This document shows, piece by piece, positions 9,801 to 18,519 of a DNA stretch of 64,000 nucleotides. Source of the DNA: Mesorhizobium sp. WSM3859 (GTDB taxonomy: Bacteria; Pseudomonadota; Alphaproteobacteria; Rhizobiales; Rhizobiaceae). The position numbers and the translations under genes are program-made. The notes under the pieces were generated by a model that did not search any database, was not told where the DNA came from, and was given only the letters and a program-made list of their open reading frames with translations. The stretch lies in assembly GCF_002295065.1 (NCBI RefSeq), contig NZ_NSGG01000003.1, forward strand, positions 310,001 to 374,000, written 5' to 3'. Position 1 is the stretch's first letter. Each line of letters starts with the position of its first letter.

Positions 9801-10062
9801 GACGATCAACGCGCCGTCGACGCAATGGTGGATATCGCTGTCCTCGGCGATCGTCTTCGGCCTGTCTTTCGCCACGCTGCTGACGCTGGTGGTGACGCCG
9901 TCGATGCTGATGGTGTTCACCCGCGCCAAGGTGAAGCCCGGTGCGAGGCGCAACTGGTTCGGCCGCCTGTTCCGGCGCGGCAAAGGCGAGATTTCGACCA
10001 ACGCGCCCGCCACCGAGACCGGCGTCGAGCCGGCGGAGGCCTTCCCGAAAGCCGCGGAATAG
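6886..10062 (+). CDS. RND family efflux transporter permease (HAE1/AcrB-like)
   Basis: This 1058-residue inner-membrane proton-driven pump has the canonical RND plan: TM1, a large periplasmic loop, TM2-6, TM7, a second loop and TM8-12. The double Asp of the proton relay is present in TM4 (GMLVDDAIIVTE, Asp397-Asp398). The TM10 counterpart is GVVVNNNIVLIDTYDRLREEG. The periplasmic start (TPKEAEPDVPIPMMYVSLIYQG) fits the branch with short adaptors often annotated as multidrug or heavy-metal/solvent exporters. The charged tail (RRGKGEISTNAPATETG) is cytoplasmic. It follows the adaptor gene and needs an outer-membrane channel encoded elsewhere. Substrates cannot be inferred. Confidence 0.94.
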   Translation: MDIVRLAINNARLTISALLFLVVAGWVAYQSTPKEAEPDVPIPMMYVSLIYQGISPEDSERLLLRPMESKLKSLKGLKEMRSAAFQGGGYVLVEFQPQTDLATALQDTRSKVQDAKADLPQAAEEPTVNEVNVSEFPVLVVTLSGDVPERVLTSAARELRDRIEEVPGVLEGSLQGARDDLVEVVVDPVKLSSYGLQLDQVIQGVASSNSLVAAGNLEGSEGKYAVKVPSLIETPEDVANLPVVATPNAVVQAKDIATIRSTFKDAETVTRLDGKPAIAIEVKKRIGANLIDTLTHVREVSDNFIKTMPEGMHVTYTQDKSVFVNQLLGDLQNHVMIAVILVFIVILYALSGRASLLIGLAIPSSFLMGILLLAMMGYTINMIVLFSLILAVGMLVDDAIIVTEFAERRMSEGMPKADAFALAAKRMAGPVIAATMTRIAAFSPLLFWPGIIGDFMKYMPITLIVTLSASMLYALVFAPTLGAIFAKAPEHHEEGNRDGWYMAIVKQAVRFPVTVILLTVGLLVGVGFAYSKYGAGVEFFPSVEPDYGLLYVHARGNLSLAEMDAATKTAESRLLGWPGVKSVYTRVGKTQGGGQDVPEDVVGVIQYEFVDWRERKSANQILDDLRGVMAGIPGVDVEVRVPEAGPPTGKPIQIRLSAADPAGLDDKARAVAARIAKIPNVIDISDGLPPPGVDWALEVDRAKAAQYGISPTSVGTVVQLVTNGLKLSEYRPAGADDAVDIRLRLPEDRRTLSTLDELRVQTSQGSVPISNFVVRKPEPTVGILNRIDGARTVVVQANVSAGAQVAAVQEQVTKAVTDMDLGSGIRWKLAGSNEDSAEASAFLGKAFGAAIFLIFLVLLAQFNKFTSVWLVLSCVVMATIGVFLGLLLTGEAFGIVMSGIGVIALAGVVVNNNIVLIDTYDRLREEGWDKMDAVLQTCRERARPVVLTAVSAILGVLPIAFGLGLEIFHHETTINAPSTQWWISLSSAIVFGLSFATLLTLVVTPSMLMVFTRAKVKPGARRNWFGRLFRRGKGEISTNAPATETGVEPAEAFPKAAE

Positions 10063-10085
10063 AGCGGTTTCACAACCACAAGGAC

Positions 10086-10117
10086 AAAAGCCGCCAGGGA
10101 ACAACCGGGCGGCTTTT
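10086..10117 (+). terminator. Rho-independent terminator after the RND operon
   Basis: AAAAGCCGCC pairs with GGGCGGCTTTTT across a short loop, starting 23 bp after the permease stop codon. The stem is GC-rich and followed by a T run on the plus strand. Confidence 0.85.
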
Positions 10118-10159
10118 TGCATTGTTCCCTCAAGTTCGATTAGACGGCGAGGGTTTCTC

Positions 10160-10318
10160 ATGACCATCACCACACTTCTCGTAATCATCCTGATCCTGAT
10201 TCTGATTGGCGCCGTGCCGGCTTGGCCGCATTCCCGCTCCTGGGGCTATGGCCCGTCCGGCATCGTCGGCGTCCTTTTGATCGTGTTTCTGATCCTGCTG
10301 CTGATGGGCAGGATCTGA
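10160..10318 (+). CDS. DUF3309 family small membrane protein
   Basis: This 52-residue protein begins MTITTLLVIILILILIGA, continues through the conserved WPHSRSWGYGPSG segment and ends with a second hydrophobic stretch (VGVLLIVFLILLLMGRI). This is the DUF3309 pattern of tiny two-helix inner-membrane proteins common in Proteobacteria. Its function is unknown. A terminator separates it from the efflux operon, so it is probably transcribed separately. Confidence 0.85.
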   Translation: MTITTLLVIILILILIGAVPAWPHSRSWGYGPSGIVGVLLIVFLILLLMGRI

Positions 10319-10379
10319 CTTCAACGAATTGCGGCCGGGCTTCCAAACCCGGCCGTTCCATTTCCGATGCAGCTTGCGA

Positions 10380-11336
10380 TCAGGCAGCCTGACGCGAGGT
10401 CGAGGCAGCGATGCCGATATCCCGCAGCGCCTCCTTTACCGCCTGGTCGAGCGGGGTGTGCGGGATTTCGCCGATGACCCCTTCCAGCCGCGTCGAGACC
10501 AGCCGGTGCGCTTCGAAGCGCAGATAGGACATCGACACGATCTCGCGCCACATGGCCACGAACGGGCTGCCGGCGCGCAGCACCCACCAGGGCATGAAGG
10601 AGAGCTTCAGCTTGCGGTCGAGCGCCTTCTCGGCTGACGCCTTCATGTCGAGGTCGGTGATGGCGTGGCCGGGGAAGTTGATGGATTCGTAAAAACCGAG
10701 CTTGTCGAGATTGCGCGCCAAGCCAACGAAGGCCACGGCGAAGTCCGGCAGATAGGCCCATTCATGGGTAAGGTCAGCCGGGCCGGGCGCTGTGTAGACG
10801 CCTTTGCTGATCTTGGCGGCGACGACGAGGTCGAACCAGGAGCCGCTGCCAGTGCCGCCGAAGAAGTCGCCGGCACGCAGGAGGATGGTGCGCACCCGGC
10901 CGGCTTCGGCCTCGCCGCGGAACAGGTCTTCCATGGCGCAGCGGATGCGGCCCTTCTCGGTGGTCGGATGGAACGGCGTTGCTTCCGTGATCACCTGCGG
11001 CATCGGCGAGCCGTAATTGTAGACCGTGCCTGGGAAGAGATGCAGCGCGTTGTTGGTGCGGCAGGCGGCGATGACGTTTTCGGCCATCGGCATGCACTTG
11101 CCCCAATCGGTGTAGATCGGGTTCAGCCCGTTGAAGATGATGTCGACGCCTTGGGTGGCGCGGATGAGGGATTCGCGGTTCAGCGCGTCACCGGCAACTG
11201 CCGTTGCGGCTTTGAGCTCCGCCGGCATCTTGCCGGTGCGGGTGACGGCGTGAACGTCGAAGCCGGCGTCGATGAAAGCCTTGCCAACCACGCGGCCGAG
11301 CCGGCCATTGGCACCCAGAATTGCGATCTTGGTCAT
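10380..11336 (-). CDS. NAD(P)-binding Rossmann-fold oxidoreductase / epimerase-like protein
   Basis: This 318-residue atypical short-chain dehydrogenase opens with the dinucleotide-binding motif GANGRLG at residues 8-14. An active-site-like VYNYG follows the NPIYTDWGKCMPMAENVIAACR helix. The layout matches the NAD-dependent epimerase/NmrA group, which includes sugar epimerases and redox sensors. No classical YxxxK is obvious, so catalytic activity is uncertain. It is divergent from a LysR regulator (96-bp gap), which suggests control by it. The stop TGA is at 10380-10382. Confidence 0.82.
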   Translation of the reverse strand: MTKIAILGANGRLGRVVGKAFIDAGFDVHAVTRTGKMPAELKAATAVAGDALNRESLIRATQGVDIIFNGLNPIYTDWGKCMPMAENVIAACRTNNALHLFPGTVYNYGSPMPQVITEATPFHPTTEKGRIRCAMEDLFRGEAEAGRVRTILLRAGDFFGGTGSGSWFDLVVAAKISKGVYTAPGPADLTHEWAYLPDFAVAFVGLARNLDKLGFYESINFPGHAITDLDMKASAEKALDRKLKLSFMPWWVLRAGSPFVAMWREIVSMSYLRFEAHRLVSTRLEGVIGEIPHTPLDQAVKEALRDIGIAASTSRQAA

Positions 11337-11432
11337 TGTTGGTCTCCGTTGTTTGCGTTTGCCCGGCTAATGTGAGGCGTTCACAAACGAATTGAAATTG
11401 ACTGAGATCGGCGATCTGTTATTCAAAAATGA

Positions 11433-12347
11433 ATGAAGGAATTCGACTGGAACCTGATCAAGAGTTTTGTCGCGGTCGCCGAGACCGGCAGCCTGTCGGG
11501 CGCCGCGCGCAGGCTTGCGGCCAGCCAGCCGACGCTCGGTCGCCACATCGCCGAGCTGGAGGCGGCACTTGGCGTCACGCTGTTCCGGCGCCGGCGGCGA
11601 GGCTATGAGCTGACGGAAGCCGGCAGCACGCTCTATGAGCGCGGCCAAGCGGTCAGCGAGCAGGCCAATGCGTTCTCGCTCCTGGCGCTGGGGTCGGTCG
11701 AGGCGATCGAGGGCACTGTCCGCATCGCTGCTTCCGAGGTGGTCGCCGCCTTCGTACTGCCGGGCATGATGGCGCGGCTCGGCGAAGAGGAGCCCGGTAT
11801 CGAGGTCGAGATCGTCGCCTCGAACCAGGTCGAGAACCTTTTGCGTCGCGACGCTGACATCGCCATACGCATGGTCAGGCCGGCGCAGAACGAGTTGGTG
11901 GCGCGCAAGGTCACCGACATTCCGCTCTGCCTATGCGCCGCGAGCGCCTATCTCGACCGGCGCGGCCGCCCAAAAACGCCAGCCGACCTTGCCGACCACG
12001 CCTTGGTCGGTTTCGACCGCAGCGATGAGATCATTCGCGGCTTCACCGCCTTCGGCACTCCGGTGGCCCGCAACCATTTCCGTTTCCGGACCGACAACCA
12101 GATCGTGCTGTGGGAAGCGGTGCGGACCGGAAACGGCATCGGCCTCGGCCAGGAGCCGCTGGCCGACCGCGATCCGGACCTGGAAAAGCTTTTGCCCGAT
12201 GTACCCCTGCCGGTTCTGCCCGTGTGGCTCGCCATGCATCGCGACGTGCGCACCAGCATGCGCATCCGCCGTGTGGCGGATTTCCTGCACGAGGAGCTGA
12301 AGCGCTACTCCGCCGGTGCCGGCTCGGGCGCGAATTCAGCCCGGTGA
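11433..12347 (+). CDS. LysR family transcriptional regulator
   Basis: This 304-residue protein has the LysR N-terminal winged helix (WNLIKSFVAVAETGSLSGAARRLAASQPTLGRHI split over residues 5-38) and a co-inducer-binding domain from about residue 90. It is transcribed divergently from the oxidoreductase at 10380-11336, the classical arrangement for a LysR regulator and its target. ATTCA and TGAAT arms at 11421-11434 overlap its start codon and could be part of an autoregulatory site. Its last 43 bp overlap the end of a convergent MFS gene. Confidence 0.92.
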   Translation: MKEFDWNLIKSFVAVAETGSLSGAARRLAASQPTLGRHIAELEAALGVTLFRRRRRGYELTEAGSTLYERGQAVSEQANAFSLLALGSVEAIEGTVRIAASEVVAAFVLPGMMARLGEEEPGIEVEIVASNQVENLLRRDADIAIRMVRPAQNELVARKVTDIPLCLCAASAYLDRRGRPKTPADLADHALVGFDRSDEIIRGFTAFGTPVARNHFRFRTDNQIVLWEAVRTGNGIGLGQEPLADRDPDLEKLLPDVPLPVLPVWLAMHRDVRTSMRIRRVADFLHEELKRYSAGAGSGANSAR

Positions 12348-13504
12348 GCAAGCCCTGCCATCAACAGCACGATCACCAGCAGGCCTGAGAGGGCGATAAA
12401 GATCGGCCCGAAGCTCGAATGCTCCGCGACGAAGCCGATCGCCGACGGTGCCACCAATATGCCGGAATAGCCCATGGTGGTGACGACGCTCATGCCGGTG
12501 CCGGACGACATGCCTTCCTGGTTGCCGCCGGCCGAGAACAGGATCGGCACCATGTTGGCGATGCCGAAGCCGCAGAAGGCGAAGGCGGCGATGGCGAGGT
12601 AAGGCGAGGACGACAGGCCGGCGACCAGCATGCCGGCAGCGGCGACCAGCGCCGACCCGCGCAAGGTCGCCACGGCGCCGAAGCGGTTGCGCACGCCATC
12701 GCCCAGGAAGCGCATCAGCGCCATGACGCCGGAGAAGGCGGCATAGGCGAGACCGGCGACCGCGAGGTCGGCGCCCAGTTCCTGATGCAGGAAGAGTGCC
12801 GCCCAATCGAGCACCGCGCCTTCCGAAATCATGGTGAGCAGCGCCATCAGTCCGACCAGGTAGACGGCGGTGTGCCGCGGCAGCGTGAATTTCTGATGCT
12901 CGACCGCCTGCGGCTTGTCATCGGCGACAAGGTGGCCAATGGCGAAGGCGATCACGGCGAAGGCGATCACCGTCACCGCGACAGCATGGGGGAGATAGCC
13001 GTAGTTCTGGATCGAATAGCCGCCGAGCGCGCCGCCGGCGAAGCCGCCAAGGCTCCAGAAGCCATGCGAGGAGGACATGATCGCCCGGGAAAGCCTTCTT
13101 TCCACCACCACGGCATTCGAGTTCATGGCGACATCCATGCCGCCAATCGAGCCGCCGAAGATGAGCATGGCAATCGCCGCCAGCGGCACATTGGGCGCAA
13201 GCGCCACGATCAGCAGGCCGAAACTGCCGCAGATGCCGAACAGCCGAGTCACGCTACGCGAGCCATGTCTAGAGATGAGATGGCCGCACCAGGTCATGGC
13301 AATGACCGCGCCGACGCCGAACAGCAGGATCAGCAGGCCGAGCGTGAATTTGGTGATGTCGAGCCGGGTCAGGAACACCGGGATCTGCGGCGCCCAGCTG
13401 CCGGTCAAGAAACCATTGGCGAGGAAAATGCCGGCGACGGCCCAGCGGCCGCGTGTCGCGGCCTGCATCGTGGTTTGCACGCTCATGGTTCTGAAATCTG
13501 CCAT
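12305..13504 (-). CDS. MFS transporter
   Basis: This 399-residue integral membrane protein has about 12 hydrophobic segments and a GHLISRHGSRSVTR loop between TM2 and TM3, which is the MFS signature region. FGGSIGGMDVAMNSNAVVVERR is characteristic of the YbjJ-like/sugar-porter-like MFS branch. The substrate is unknown. A second in-frame ATG at 13486 is a possible start. Its 3' end overlaps the convergent LysR gene by 43 bp. Confidence 0.88.
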   Translation of the reverse strand: MADFRTMSVQTTMQAATRGRWAVAGIFLANGFLTGSWAPQIPVFLTRLDITKFTLGLLILLFGVGAVIAMTWCGHLISRHGSRSVTRLFGICGSFGLLIVALAPNVPLAAIAMLIFGGSIGGMDVAMNSNAVVVERRLSRAIMSSSHGFWSLGGFAGGALGGYSIQNYGYLPHAVAVTVIAFAVIAFAIGHLVADDKPQAVEHQKFTLPRHTAVYLVGLMALLTMISEGAVLDWAALFLHQELGADLAVAGLAYAAFSGVMALMRFLGDGVRNRFGAVATLRGSALVAAAGMLVAGLSSSPYLAIAAFAFCGFGIANMVPILFSAGGNQEGMSSGTGMSVVTTMGYSGILVAPSAIGFVAEHSSFGPIFIALSGLLVIVLLMAGLAHRAEFAPEPAPAE

Positions 13505-13690
13505 GCAAAGGGGTTTTGCGCGGCAAATTAGATCGATTCAATTCGTAGTCAAGGACCGTGATGAGGAAGTGCTTGGACCAACGAAGTGCGACCGAGGGGC
13601 CGGCGTGGTTGGTGGCAGGCTGCTGCTTTGGAGATTTGCCAGGACCGCCTGTCCGTTCGTCATCCCGAAGTCGCGAAGGCGCTCGGCCTA

Positions 13691-13999
13691 TCAATGATCC
13701 TTCGGGCGCTTCGCCTCGAACTCGGCCTTCTTGGTTGCGGAAGCCTCGGTCTGGTTGAGCGCCTGCCATTCGGCATAAGGCATGCCGTAGATGATCTCGC
13801 GCGACGCATCCTTCGACAGCGCCACGCCCTCGGCCTCGGCGGCTTCGCGGTACCAGTTGGACAGGCAGTTACGGCAGAAGCCGGCGAGGTTCATCAGGTC
13901 GATGTTCTGGACATCGCCGCGTTCGCGCAGATGCGCTACCAGGCGACGGAAGGCGGCTGCCTCGAAATCGCGCTTCTGGTCGTCGCTGAGTTCGGTCAT
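13691..13999 (-). CDS. DUF1244 domain-containing protein
   Basis: This 102-residue protein matches DUF1244: FRRLVAHLRERGDVQNIDLMNLAGFCRNCLSNWYREAA spans the conserved core with its Cys pair (FCRNC), then IIYGMPYAEW. The family is widespread in Alphaproteobacteria and uncharacterised. It lies 27 bp downstream of the N-formylglutamate amidohydrolase gene on the same strand, so the two are probably co-transcribed. The Lys-rich tail (ATKKAEFEAKRPKDH) is typical. Confidence 0.92.
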   Translation of the reverse strand: MTELSDDQKRDFEAAAFRRLVAHLRERGDVQNIDLMNLAGFCRNCLSNWYREAAEAEGVALSKDASREIIYGMPYAEWQALNQTEASATKKAEFEAKRPKDH

Positions 14000-14026
14000 C
14001 TCGGAAAACTCCTGGACTGTCGGCCT

Positions 14027-14824
14027 TCACGCCGGCCCGGTGCGCGAGCCGAACATTTTCACCTGGTGTATATCGGCACGGCGGTCGATGGCGTCAACGA
14101 TCGGCGCCAGCCGCTCGGCCCAGGCAAGCGCGCCGGCGCGGTCGGCGATCAGGTCCTGGCGGATCTCGATCAGCGCATGGGCGTAGCCGTTGACGATGGC
14201 GTGGCGGAACATGGTGTCGCCGCGCAGCGCGCCGTCATAAGGCTCGTTGTCGCCGACGACGAGGGCCTTGTCTTGCGCCAACATGTCGATCAGCGGCCGC
14301 GCCACGCGGTCGTCGCGGTCCCACAGCACGCCGACATGCCAGGGGCGGACAAAGCGCTGCATAACCGGCGTGAAGGAATGGACGGATAAGATGAACGGCG
14401 CCTTGCCTGAGGCATGCGCCACGGACGCGATCATCGCGCCGACAGCGTCGTGATAGGGCCGGTAGAAGCGGTCGAGCCGCCGCTCTCGCTCTTCCGGAGC
14501 CATCGGATAGTTTCCCGGCACCACCGTCCCGTCATAGAGCTGACGGATCATGGTCGGATCGTCCTCGCCCCGGTTGGGATCGATCAACAGCCGCGAGAAG
14601 CCGGCCAGCACCGCCGGCGCGTCGAGCGCGGCCGCCAGCTCGCGCGTCACCGTCTCGACGCCGATGTCATAGGCGATGTGGCGGTCGAATTCGGCCGGCG
14701 ACAAACCGAGACTGCCATACTCCTCCGGCAGGTCGCGACGGGCGTGATCGGCCAGAAGCACGACGCCTTTCTTGCGGTCGCCGTCGACGATGTCGAACGG
14801 CGTGAAAACTGTGGATCGGGTCAT
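14027..14824 (-). CDS. N-formylglutamate amidohydrolase family protein
   Basis: This 265-residue protein of the FGase family cleaves N-formyl amino acids such as N-formylglutamate, a late step in histidine degradation. Family features are LLADHARRDLPEEYGSLG, the RLLIDPNRGEDDPTMIRQLYDG block, a central HSFTP segment and a C-terminal EIRQDLI. The start at 14824 (MTRSTVFTPFDI) is preferred to a longer low-complexity extension beginning at 14917. No other hut genes are in the window, so the true substrate may differ. It precedes the DUF1244 gene in a likely operon. Confidence 0.85.
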   Translation of the reverse strand: MTRSTVFTPFDIVDGDRKKGVVLLADHARRDLPEEYGSLGLSPAEFDRHIAYDIGVETVTRELAAALDAPAVLAGFSRLLIDPNRGEDDPTMIRQLYDGTVVPGNYPMAPEERERRLDRFYRPYHDAVGAMIASVAHASGKAPFILSVHSFTPVMQRFVRPWHVGVLWDRDDRVARPLIDMLAQDKALVVGDNEPYDGALRGDTMFRHAIVNGYAHALIEIRQDLIADRAGALAWAERLAPIVDAIDRRADIHQVKMFGSRTGPA

Positions 14825-15059
14825 CGGCTGAAAAGGGGACGGCGGCTTCGATGTGGTATCGTCATTCCACGAAGAGGACGCCGGCGCAATGCCGTTGTTT
14901 GGCCAAGGTTTCCGCAAAAAATCCCCGGCAGGGGTGAATTTGCGCGACGGGCCCTTCTAAATCGATTGGAATTGAACAAAACGGCGCGTTGACATGCGAC
15001 CGGAGTTTGCTGAAAAGGGGCTTCGAGAGATGCAAATGTGGTTCGCAAGGGGATCTGCG

Positions 15060-15551
15060 ATGGGTTTTGCCGGCCGGCTGCGCAAGCGCCTGGCCCTGCC
15101 GTTGCTGATCGTCTGCGCCGGGTCGTGCGGGCTTTTCGCGACCTCGCCGGCCCGGGCCGACTTCCGCGTTTGCAACGCAACGCAAAATCTGGTGGGCGTC
15201 GGCATCGGCTATCGCGCCAAGGCCGGCTGGATCACAGAGGGCTGGTGGCACATCGAAGGATCGACCTGCAAGACGCTGATCGAGGGTCCGCTGTCATCAA
15301 GGTTTTATTATCTTTATGCAGAAGACGCCGAGCGTGGCGGGCGCTGGGACGGCCCGATCAACATGTGCGTCGCTGAAAAAGAGTTCAAAATCGCCGGCGT
15401 GAATGATTGCGTCGCCCGGGGCTTCCAGCGCGCCGGTTTTCAGGAATATGACACGGGCGAGCAGGCCAGCTGGATGGTCCAGCTGACCGACGAGCCCGCA
15501 ACGGGAGGCGGGCCAGCAGCGACCCCCGCTCCGGGAACAAACAGTCAATGA
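15060..15551 (+). CDS. DUF1036 domain-containing exported protein
   Basis: This 163-residue protein has a signal peptide (basic GRLRKRLALP, then a hydrophobic core ending around SPARA). The DUF1036 core follows: FRVCNATQNLVGVGIGYR, GWITEGWWHIEGSTC and FYYLYAEDA, with Cys residues that could pair in the periplasm. Starts at 14994, 15030 and 15060 are all in frame; 15060 is chosen because AAGGGG precedes it at good spacing and the signal peptide begins there. Its stop overlaps the pyruvate kinase start (ATGA), implying translational coupling. The function is unknown. Confidence 0.82.
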   Translation: MGFAGRLRKRLALPLLIVCAGSCGLFATSPARADFRVCNATQNLVGVGIGYRAKAGWITEGWWHIEGSTCKTLIEGPLSSRFYYLYAEDAERGGRWDGPINMCVAEKEFKIAGVNDCVARGFQRAGFQEYDTGEQASWMVQLTDEPATGGGPAATPAPGTNSQ

Positions 15552-16975
15552 GACGCAACCGCAAGGTCAAGATCCTCGCCACCATCGGTCCGGCTTCCTC
15601 CTCCGAGGAAATGCTGAAGAAGCTCTTCGAAGCCGGCGCCGATGTCTTCCGCATCAATATGAGCCATACCGATCACGAGTTGATGCGCACGCTGGTCGGC
15701 CGCATCCGCGCCGTCGAGGCCGCCGTCGGCCGGCCGATCGGCATCCTCGCCGATTTGCAGGGTCCGAAGCTCAGGGTGGGCAAGTTCGCCAACGGCAAGG
15801 AAGCGCTGACTGTCGGCCAGACCTTCACGCTCGACGACAATCCGGAACCCGGCACGTCGAAGCGTGTGTACCTGCCGCATCCCGAAATCCTGAGCTCGGT
15901 CGAGGCCGGTCACAGACTTTTGATCGACGACGGCAAGCTGGAGCTGAAGGCGGTGAAGGCCGACGGCAAGTCGATCACCTGCACCGTCGTTGCCGGTAGC
16001 GGAATCTCCGACAAGAAGGGCGTCAGCCTGCCCGACACCGACCTGCCGGTCGGCGCGCTGACCGACAAGGATCGCGCCGATCTCGACGCCGTGCTTGCCA
16101 CCGGCGTCGATTGGGTGGCGCTGTCCTTCGTGCAGCGGCCGGAGGACCTTGCCGAGGCACGCAAGATCGCGCGCGGCCGCGCGCTGATCATGGCCAAGAT
16201 CGAGAAGCCGCAGGCCGTTGCCCGGCTCCCCGAGATCATCGAGCTGTCCGATGCGCTGATGGTCGCCCGCGGCGATCTCGGCGTCGAGATGCCGATCGAA
16301 GCCGTGCCCGGCATCCAGAAGCAGATCACGCGTGCGGCGCGCCGCGCCGGCAAGCCGGTGGTGATCGCGACACAGATGCTGGAATCAATGATCACCGCGC
16401 CCGTGCCCACCCGCGCCGAGGTCTCCGACGTGTCCATCGCCGTCTTCGAAGGCGCCGACGCGATCATGCTTTCGGCCGAATCCGCGGCCGGCGCCTATCC
16501 GGTCGAAGCCGTCGCCATGATGAACCGCATCGCCACCAAGGTCGAAACCGACCCGACCTATGCCGGCATCATCAACGCGCAGCGTTCGGAACCCGAGGCG
16601 ACCGGCGCCGACGCCATTTCGCTCGCCGCGCGCGAGATCGCCGAGACGCTGAAACTGTCGGCGATCATCTCCTACACCGCGTCGGGCACGACCGGCTTAC
16701 GCGCCGCGCGCGAGCGGCCGCAGGTGCCGATCGTGGCGCTGTCGCCGATCCTCAACACCGCGCGCCGCCTGTCGCTCTTGTGGGGCACGCATTGCGTCGT
16801 CTCGCCGGATGCCACCGACCTCGATGACATGGTCGACCGGGCCTGCCGCATCGCGCTGGAAGAAGGTTTCGGCAAGCCCGGCGACCGCGTGATCATCACG
16901 GCCGGCGTGCCGCTCAGGACACCCGGATCGACCAATATGCTGCGCATTGCGTATATCGGGTCGGACACGCATTAG
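15548..16975 (+). CDS. pyk: Pyruvate kinase
   Basis: This 475-residue glycolytic enzyme transfers phosphate from phosphoenolpyruvate to ADP. Diagnostic motifs in order are KILATIGPAS, RINMSH, LADLQGPKLRVG, IMAKIEKPQA with the catalytic Lys, VARGDLGVEMP, IATQMLESM and the MLSAES region, followed by the C-terminal domain (YTASGTTGLRAARERP). The length is normal for a type II enzyme. It starts inside the stop of the DUF1036 gene. Downstream is a large palindromic element rather than a simple terminator. Confidence 0.97.
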   Translation: MRRNRKVKILATIGPASSSEEMLKKLFEAGADVFRINMSHTDHELMRTLVGRIRAVEAAVGRPIGILADLQGPKLRVGKFANGKEALTVGQTFTLDDNPEPGTSKRVYLPHPEILSSVEAGHRLLIDDGKLELKAVKADGKSITCTVVAGSGISDKKGVSLPDTDLPVGALTDKDRADLDAVLATGVDWVALSFVQRPEDLAEARKIARGRALIMAKIEKPQAVARLPEIIELSDALMVARGDLGVEMPIEAVPGIQKQITRAARRAGKPVVIATQMLESMITAPVPTRAEVSDVSIAVFEGADAIMLSAESAAGAYPVEAVAMMNRIATKVETDPTYAGIINAQRSEPEATGADAISLAAREIAETLKLSAIISYTASGTTGLRAARERPQVPIVALSPILNTARRLSLLWGTHCVVSPDATDLDDMVDRACRIALEEGFGKPGDRVIITAGVPLRTPGSTNMLRIAYIGSDTH

Positions 16976-17060
16976 CTGTCAGTGGCTGGGTCAATTGCCG
17001 AGTGACTAGGGCCGTAAGGCATCCGTCGCGATCGCGACATGAAAGCTTTCAGGGTCGGCG

Positions 17061-17236
17061 CTGCCCCTCATCCGCCTGCCGGCACCTTCTCCCCGTATAG
17101 TGACGGGGAGAAGAGGGCTGGCCGCAAACCTGGCGCCCTTCCTGCTAGTTTGGCGATTGGCGAAATCGTCGATGGCGGCGTCCTTCTCCCCGTCACTATA
17201 CGGGGAGAAGTGCCCGGCAGGGCGATGAGGGGCAGC
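17061..17236. repeat. Nested palindromic element between convergent genes, copy A
   Basis: The outer arms start CTGCCCCTCATCC and end GGCGATGAGGGGCAG. Inside each arm is its own hairpin built on CTTCTCCCCGTATAGTGACG and its complement. The element fills the 299-bp gap between pyk and the convergent hydrolase gene. It is closely related to the element at 59613-59787 and belongs to the same structural class as those at 26835-26990 and 46687-46822. Confidence 0.85.
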
Positions 17237-17274
17237 ACTGACCTGAGGTCGTTTGGCGATAGCAACGCAACTCA

Positions 17275-18336
17275 TCAGGTCGGCGCGAGCTCGGCGTCGG
17301 GCGCTTTGATGTCGGGGCATTTTCCGTCGTTATAGGCATCACCGGCGATACGGCCTTCCACGGTCCTTGCCATTGCTTGCAAGGCGATCGGCGCGCCGGC
17401 CGCCTTCTCGATTGCGCCGACCACGAGATCGGGCGCGATCCAGTCCGGCTTGTGGCCGAGATTGCGGACCCAAACCAGTTCGGCGCCGGGAATGTCGCGC
17501 TCGAGGCCGACAGAGTGGATCGTCGCGTAGACCACCTTGTCGCGGTCGCCCGAGATGACGACGGTCGGCGCCTTGATTCCCCGGTAAGCGGGCGAGGCGG
17601 CCCGGACATAGTCATAGAGCTGGGCGACGTCGCGGGCGTTGGCGCGGAAGGCGGACGGTCGCAGCACCAGCGGGATCGAAGCTCTGCCGATGTAATCGTC
17701 CGGCGGGTTGTTGGGCGAGAAGACGCAAGCCGTCGCATCGCTGATCCGCAACATACCGGCCGGATAGGCGAGCGTTTCGGAAAACAGCCAGCCGACCACC
17801 GGCATGGCGGTGAGCTTGTAGTACCAGGCGGTCGCGCCGCCCGGCCAGGGATGCGTGGCCGGTGACACGAAGACCAGACCGGCTGTTTTTTCTGGATGCT
17901 GGCGGGCGAAAGCCGTGGTGATCGCGCCGCCGAAGGAATGCGCGACGATGACCGCCTTTTCGATGCCGAGGCGGTCCATCAGCGCGGCGATCGTGTCGGC
18001 TTGCTTGGCAAGCGTTTCATTGTCGCCGCGTTCCGACCAGCCGAAGCCCGGGCGGTCGAGGAACAGCATTTCGGCGCGGCCCTCGAGCAGGAGTTTTAGC
18101 GGCAGCATCTGGTCCATGAGATTGGCGCTGGCGCCATGGATGAAGACGACCGGCGGCAGGTCGGCGCCGGCGGGCGCCGGTATATGGACATAATGGATGC
18201 GCGCGCCGTTGATCTCGGCGAACTCGCCGGCCGGCGGGCTGCGTCGCTCGATCAGCCAGACGCCGGCGCGGGTGACGCCGGCCAGGGCAAAGAGGATTGC
18301 GATGAGGAAGAGGAGCGCGGCGCCGATGAGGTTCAT
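17275..18336 (-). CDS. Alpha/beta hydrolase with N-terminal membrane anchor
   Basis: This 353-residue protein begins with a membrane segment (LIGAALLFLIAILFALAGV) and continues as an alpha/beta hydrolase. Visible features are the oxyanion segment VFIHGASAN, DRPGFGWS, nucleophile elbow AHSFGG, acid region SGDRDKVV and a C-terminal LGHKPD with the catalytic His. The class hydrolyses esters, lactones or epoxides; the substrate is unknown. The C terminus (DGKCPDIKAPDAELAPT) is poorly structured. It is convergent with pyk across the palindromic element. Confidence 0.87.
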   Translation of the reverse strand: MNLIGAALLFLIAILFALAGVTRAGVWLIERRSPPAGEFAEINGARIHYVHIPAPAGADLPPVVFIHGASANLMDQMLPLKLLLEGRAEMLFLDRPGFGWSERGDNETLAKQADTIAALMDRLGIEKAVIVAHSFGGAITTAFARQHPEKTAGLVFVSPATHPWPGGATAWYYKLTAMPVVGWLFSETLAYPAGMLRISDATACVFSPNNPPDDYIGRASIPLVLRPSAFRANARDVAQLYDYVRAASPAYRGIKAPTVVISGDRDKVVYATIHSVGLERDIPGAELVWVRNLGHKPDWIAPDLVVGAIEKAAGAPIALQAMARTVEGRIAGDAYNDGKCPDIKAPDAELAPT

Positions 18337-18519
18337 GCGGTGAGATACGAGGGCAGGTCACGATCTGGTTCAGCGGTCGGGCGATCTTGACAGGTTGAGG
18401 CCGCGTTGGCAGCCGGAATCTGTCGTGCTGCCATGGTCTGCGCGAGCCGGCGGTTTCCGCCAACCGTCAACGCATGCCATCCGGCAACGGAATCGGCCCG
18501 TCAAAACTTCCTTGCCGGG

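Noticed and set aside
13655..13690. CGTCATCCCGAAG palindrome fragment downstream of the MFS gene
   Set aside because: Only part of a repeat like that at 54396-54559 is recognisable; the arms do not match well enough to call an element.
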